The translations under genes were made by a program, and so were the position numbers. A stretch of 27,539 bases of DNA from Isotricha intestinalis (lineage: Eukaryota > Ciliophora > Litostomatea > Vestibuliferida > Isotrichidae). Shown here piece after piece: positions 25,092 through 27,539 of this stretch (position 1 is its first letter; each line of letters starts with the position of its first letter). The notes below the pieces were generated by a model, which was not told the DNA's origin, searched no databases, and was given only the letters and a program-made list of their open reading frames with translations. The stretch lies in the NCBI GenBank assembly GCA_023807065.1, contig JAJJLU010003848.1, positions 1 to 27,539 of the forward strand, written 5' to 3'.

Positions 25092-27539
25092 TTATATATT
25101 TGGAGGTTCTTCATCTCCTAATGATTCTTTTATTTTTTGATTTGATAAAGGAGTTTGATCAAAAAATTGATTTGCATTTAAACCAGTTGCATATTCACAT
25201 GTAACACTACCTTTATTATATTTAACCTTAACTCCATCAAATCTTCTTGAAGCAGTTCCTGTTTGTAAATATTTTTCTATTGATTTTTCTAAATTAAAGT
25301 TTTCATCTTCAAAATCTAATTTTCTTTTTAATAAAGGCTTAATTTGATTATTATATTTATTATTTTTTTTTGAAAAAATCTGTAAATTTTTGTTTTCTAT
25401 TAAAAATAAATTTGAATAATATTTTGAATGAAGTTTATCTCCTAATATTGTATATGCTGAATTATTACTTTGAGTACTAATATTATTATTATTTTTTATA
25501 TTTGAAAAAGTATTTCCATCTTTTATATTATTATTATATTTTTTACGAAGAGTTATTTGATTTTTAAATGGGTTTTTTACTTTGTTTAAAGCATTTTTAT
25601 TCGGAAGAATTACATTTTTTGGAGATATATCAAAATCAAATATATTGTTTTGGTTGTTGTTCTTCATTTCAGAATTTTGATCATATGATTCTTCGGTATT
25701 TAGGATATACATTTTTTTTATTTCTGAATTTTTTAATTTCGATAATAGCATTTCTTCTTCTTTTTTTCGAAAATTATCTGTTTTAATATTATTATTATTT
25801 TCATTTTTTTCATTATTTTCATTGATATTATTATTTTTTTTTATTTCATTGTTATTATTATTAATATTTCCCTCATTTTCATTCATATGTTTATTTTCGT
25901 TGTTAATATTATTATCTTGAACAACATTTTTTTCATTTTTATTTTTGATGTTTTCCTTGATTTCTTTGTTTATATTATTATTATTTTGAATAAAATCATT
26001 ATCTTCAAAATTATTATTTTTATTTATTATTTGATTTATATTGTTTTTTGAGTTTTCTCTAGGTGAATTTTCATCATTTTCCTTTTCTTCAACTATTAAA
26101 TTTGGCCCAATTAACAAATTACAATTGGCATTTTTTTTCTTTGAATCTAAAATTAAATTACTAAAATAATTATTATTATAATTAATAATATTATTAAAAT
26201 TCTTTTTAACATTTTCAATTTCTTGTATAAAATCTTCATTTTTTTTAGCATTTGAAATAAAAATTTGTTTGATCATTTTTAACTGAGATTGACCTATTTT
26301 AGTTTCATTTAAAATTCTTCTATTATCACTACTAATAATTTCTTCACTAAAAATAGTTTGAGTATTATTATTATTCAAAAATTGAATGTTATTATAATTC
26401 ATTAAATTATCTTCATTAACATTTTCCACAATTTTAACTTCTTCTTTATTGTTTAAAGATTCAATAGAACTATAATAATTATTATTATTATTAAATAAAC
26501 TTTTATTATATTGATTATTAGAAGAATTAAAATATATAGGATCTTTTAAAGTTACAATTGCACTACATTTCCTATTTGGTTTTCCTCTTAATGTCATACT
26601 TTTTTTAGAAACAACTTTAATAAATTTTTGAGAAATATCATTTCCAAAAGTAACTGACATTCTTCTTGTTGGAACTTTAATATTCTCTTCATTTGGTATT
26701 TGATTTATAGTATTTGTTTTTTTTATATTATCGTTTATTGTTTTTTCTTCAAAATTTTTTAAAAAGTTTATTGCATTTTCATTTATAACATTATTATTTG
26801 CCATTTCATAATTTGAAGATAATAAATCTCCTAATAATAATGTTAATTGGGAATTTATGTTATTTAATGATTCATTATCATTTTTTATTTTTTCAAATAC
26901 TTGATTTAATAATTGATATGAGAAATAATAATGTAGATATTCATAGAAGAAATTAGTTGAAAATTGTTTTAATAAATCTTCCGGAGGAATATTATTATTA
27001 TTTTCTATTTTTGAAAATATATCGTTTAAATTTTTTATATATTCATCATATATATTATTATAAGTTTCATTTGGATTTTTTAAATTTTTTAATATCATTT
27101 TATTTATTTCATCAAAAAAATGTCGTTCATCAGAATTTTTAATATAATTTGAAATTAATTCATTAAAATTATCATTTTGAATAATTAAATTATTTGAAAT
27201 AATATTTCCATTATTATTAATCTTCAAATTTTCTTCTTGTATCCCTTCTAAAACATTTTTAATTTTATAATACAAATTTCTAATTGAATGATTTTTATCA
27301 TAATTATCTCCTTCAGAAAAACTACTAAAAGAATTATTACTATTGCTATTTTTTAGTTTTTCAATTTCTTCGTTTTTTTCTTTAATTTCATTATTTAATT
27401 CATCAATTTTATTTTCCAAAATATTTTTTTCTTCCCTCATAACAGCACAATTAATACATTCCCCAATTTCACTAGTATAATTACCATAAGTATGATTATA
27501 ATTATCATCATTATCTTTTTCTCCTTTTTTTAACCTTAA
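25092..27539 (-). CDS. Partial Asn-rich coiled-coil protein of unknown function (N-terminus beyond the window)
   Basis: The frame is open through the right edge of the window: 33 further codons precede the Met at 27440 with no stop, including C-I-N-C just before it. At least 815 residues are present and the true start is not visible. Numbering from Met 27440: residues 1-35 form a heptad-rich coiled coil (ILENKIDELNNEIKEK continuing to KLKN), and 55-230 are helical. At about 257-285 there is a basic patch with RRMSVTFG and KKSMTLRG, which fit basophilic kinase sites. About 470-590 is Asn/Lys/Glu low complexity. The last 45 residues (RRFDGVKVKYNKGSVTCEY to the end) look folded and distinct. I do not recognise the family. 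A cytoskeletal or scaffold role is a guess only. Confidence 0.75.
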   Translation of the reverse strand, partial: LRLKKGEKDNDDNYNHTYGNYTSEIGECINCAVMREEKNILENKIDELNNEIKEKNEEIEKLKNSNSNNSFSSFSEGDNYDKNHSIRNLYYKIKNVLEGIQEENLKINNNGNIISNNLIIQNDNFNELISNYIKNSDERHFFDEINKMILKNLKNPNETYNNIYDEYIKNLNDIFSKIENNNNIPPEDLLKQFSTNFFYEYLHYYFSYQLLNQVFEKIKNDNESLNNINSQLTLLLGDLLSSNYEMANNNVINENAINFLKNFEEKTINDNIKKTNTINQIPNEENIKVPTRRMSVTFGNDISQKFIKVVSKKSMTLRGKPNRKCSAIVTLKDPIYFNSSNNQYNKSLFNNNNNYYSSIESLNNKEEVKIVENVNEDNLMNYNNIQFLNNNNTQTIFSEEIISSDNRRILNETKIGQSQLKMIKQIFISNAKKNEDFIQEIENVKKNFNNIINYNNNYFSNLILDSKKKNANCNLLIGPNLIVEEKENDENSPRENSKNNINQIINKNNNFEDNDFIQNNNNINKEIKENIKNKNEKNVVQDNNINNENKHMNENEGNINNNNNEIKKNNNINENNEKNENNNNIKTDNFRKKEEEMLLSKLKNSEIKKMYILNTEESYDQNSEMKNNNQNNIFDFDISPKNVILPNKNALNKVKNPFKNQITLRKKYNNNIKDGNTFSNIKNNNNISTQSNNSAYTILGDKLHSKYYSNLFLIENKNLQIFSKKNNKYNNQIKPLLKRKLDFEDENFNLEKSIEKYLQTGTASRRFDGVKVKYNKGSVTCEYATGLNANQFFDQTPLSNQKIKESLGDEEPPNI

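Noticed and set aside
1..27539. tRNA, rRNA or spliceosomal RNA genes
   Set aside because: I looked for tRNA box B-like GTTCRA words, conserved U-snRNA ends and G+C-rich islands. None had the needed partners; GTTCAAATG near 24789 lacks a matching acceptor stem or box A.

Overview
The window is about 80% A+T and carries ten protein-coding genes of a unicellular eukaryote, with roughly 93% of the bases coding. The eukaryotic content is clear: a Vps36-type ESCRT-II subunit, a Tubby C-terminal domain, an NBR1-type autophagy receptor, an importin-alpha/armadillo protein, an IFT25-like domain interrupted by a 46-nt GT..AG intron, signal peptides and a GPI-type tail. The code looks standard. Nine of the ten stops are TAA, one is TGA, Trp is TGG, and a 4633-codon reading frame is free of all three stop triplets, which argues against the reassigned TAA/TAG codes of many ciliates. 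Tubby and IFT25-like proteins suggest a ciliated or flagellated cell. An AT-rich protist such as an anaerobic ciliate using the standard code, or an AT-rich metamonad, would fit, but the species cannot be fixed from this sequence.

Layout. 93-749 (+): a secreted, cysteine-rich, probably GPI-anchored surface protein, richer in G+C than its surroundings. 1063-14964 (+): one uninterrupted gene for a giant type I membrane protein of 4633 residues. It is built of many beta-sandwich-like units, three Ig-like plus EGF-like clusters, one membrane segment and a 44-residue tail with a YxxPhi motif. 15106-16699 (-): an IFT25-like jelly-roll plus coiled-coil protein with a first exon that a plain ORF search misses. 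16782-17255 (+): a small four-helix membrane protein. 17277-19175 (-): an NBR1-like receptor (PB1-like, coiled coil, FW-like, LIR-like and CUE/UBA-like parts) with a 36-nt tandem repeat. 19705-20604 (+): a smaller protein that appears to share the FW-like part. 20653-21495 (-): Tubby. 21633-23264 (+): importin-alpha-like. 23293-24546 (-): Vps36. 25092 to the right edge (-): a partial Asn-rich coiled-coil protein of unknown role.

The genes alternate in strand. Most sit in convergent pairs with only 21-141 nt between stop codons, or in divergent pairs sharing 82-529 nt of upstream DNA. Nothing suggests an operon. There is a loose endolysosomal/autophagy theme (Vps36, the NBR1-like receptor, a giant receptor with an endocytic motif) and a loose ciliary theme (Tubby, IFT25-like), but such clustering can be chance in a eukaryote.

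The most unusual items are the giant repeat-built receptor, the NBR1-like receptor with its pairwise-duplicated repeat, the unannotated exon of the IFT25-like gene, and a regional switch between A-ending and T-ending synonymous codons inside single genes. No tRNA, rRNA, transposon, CRISPR array or telomere repeat was recognised.
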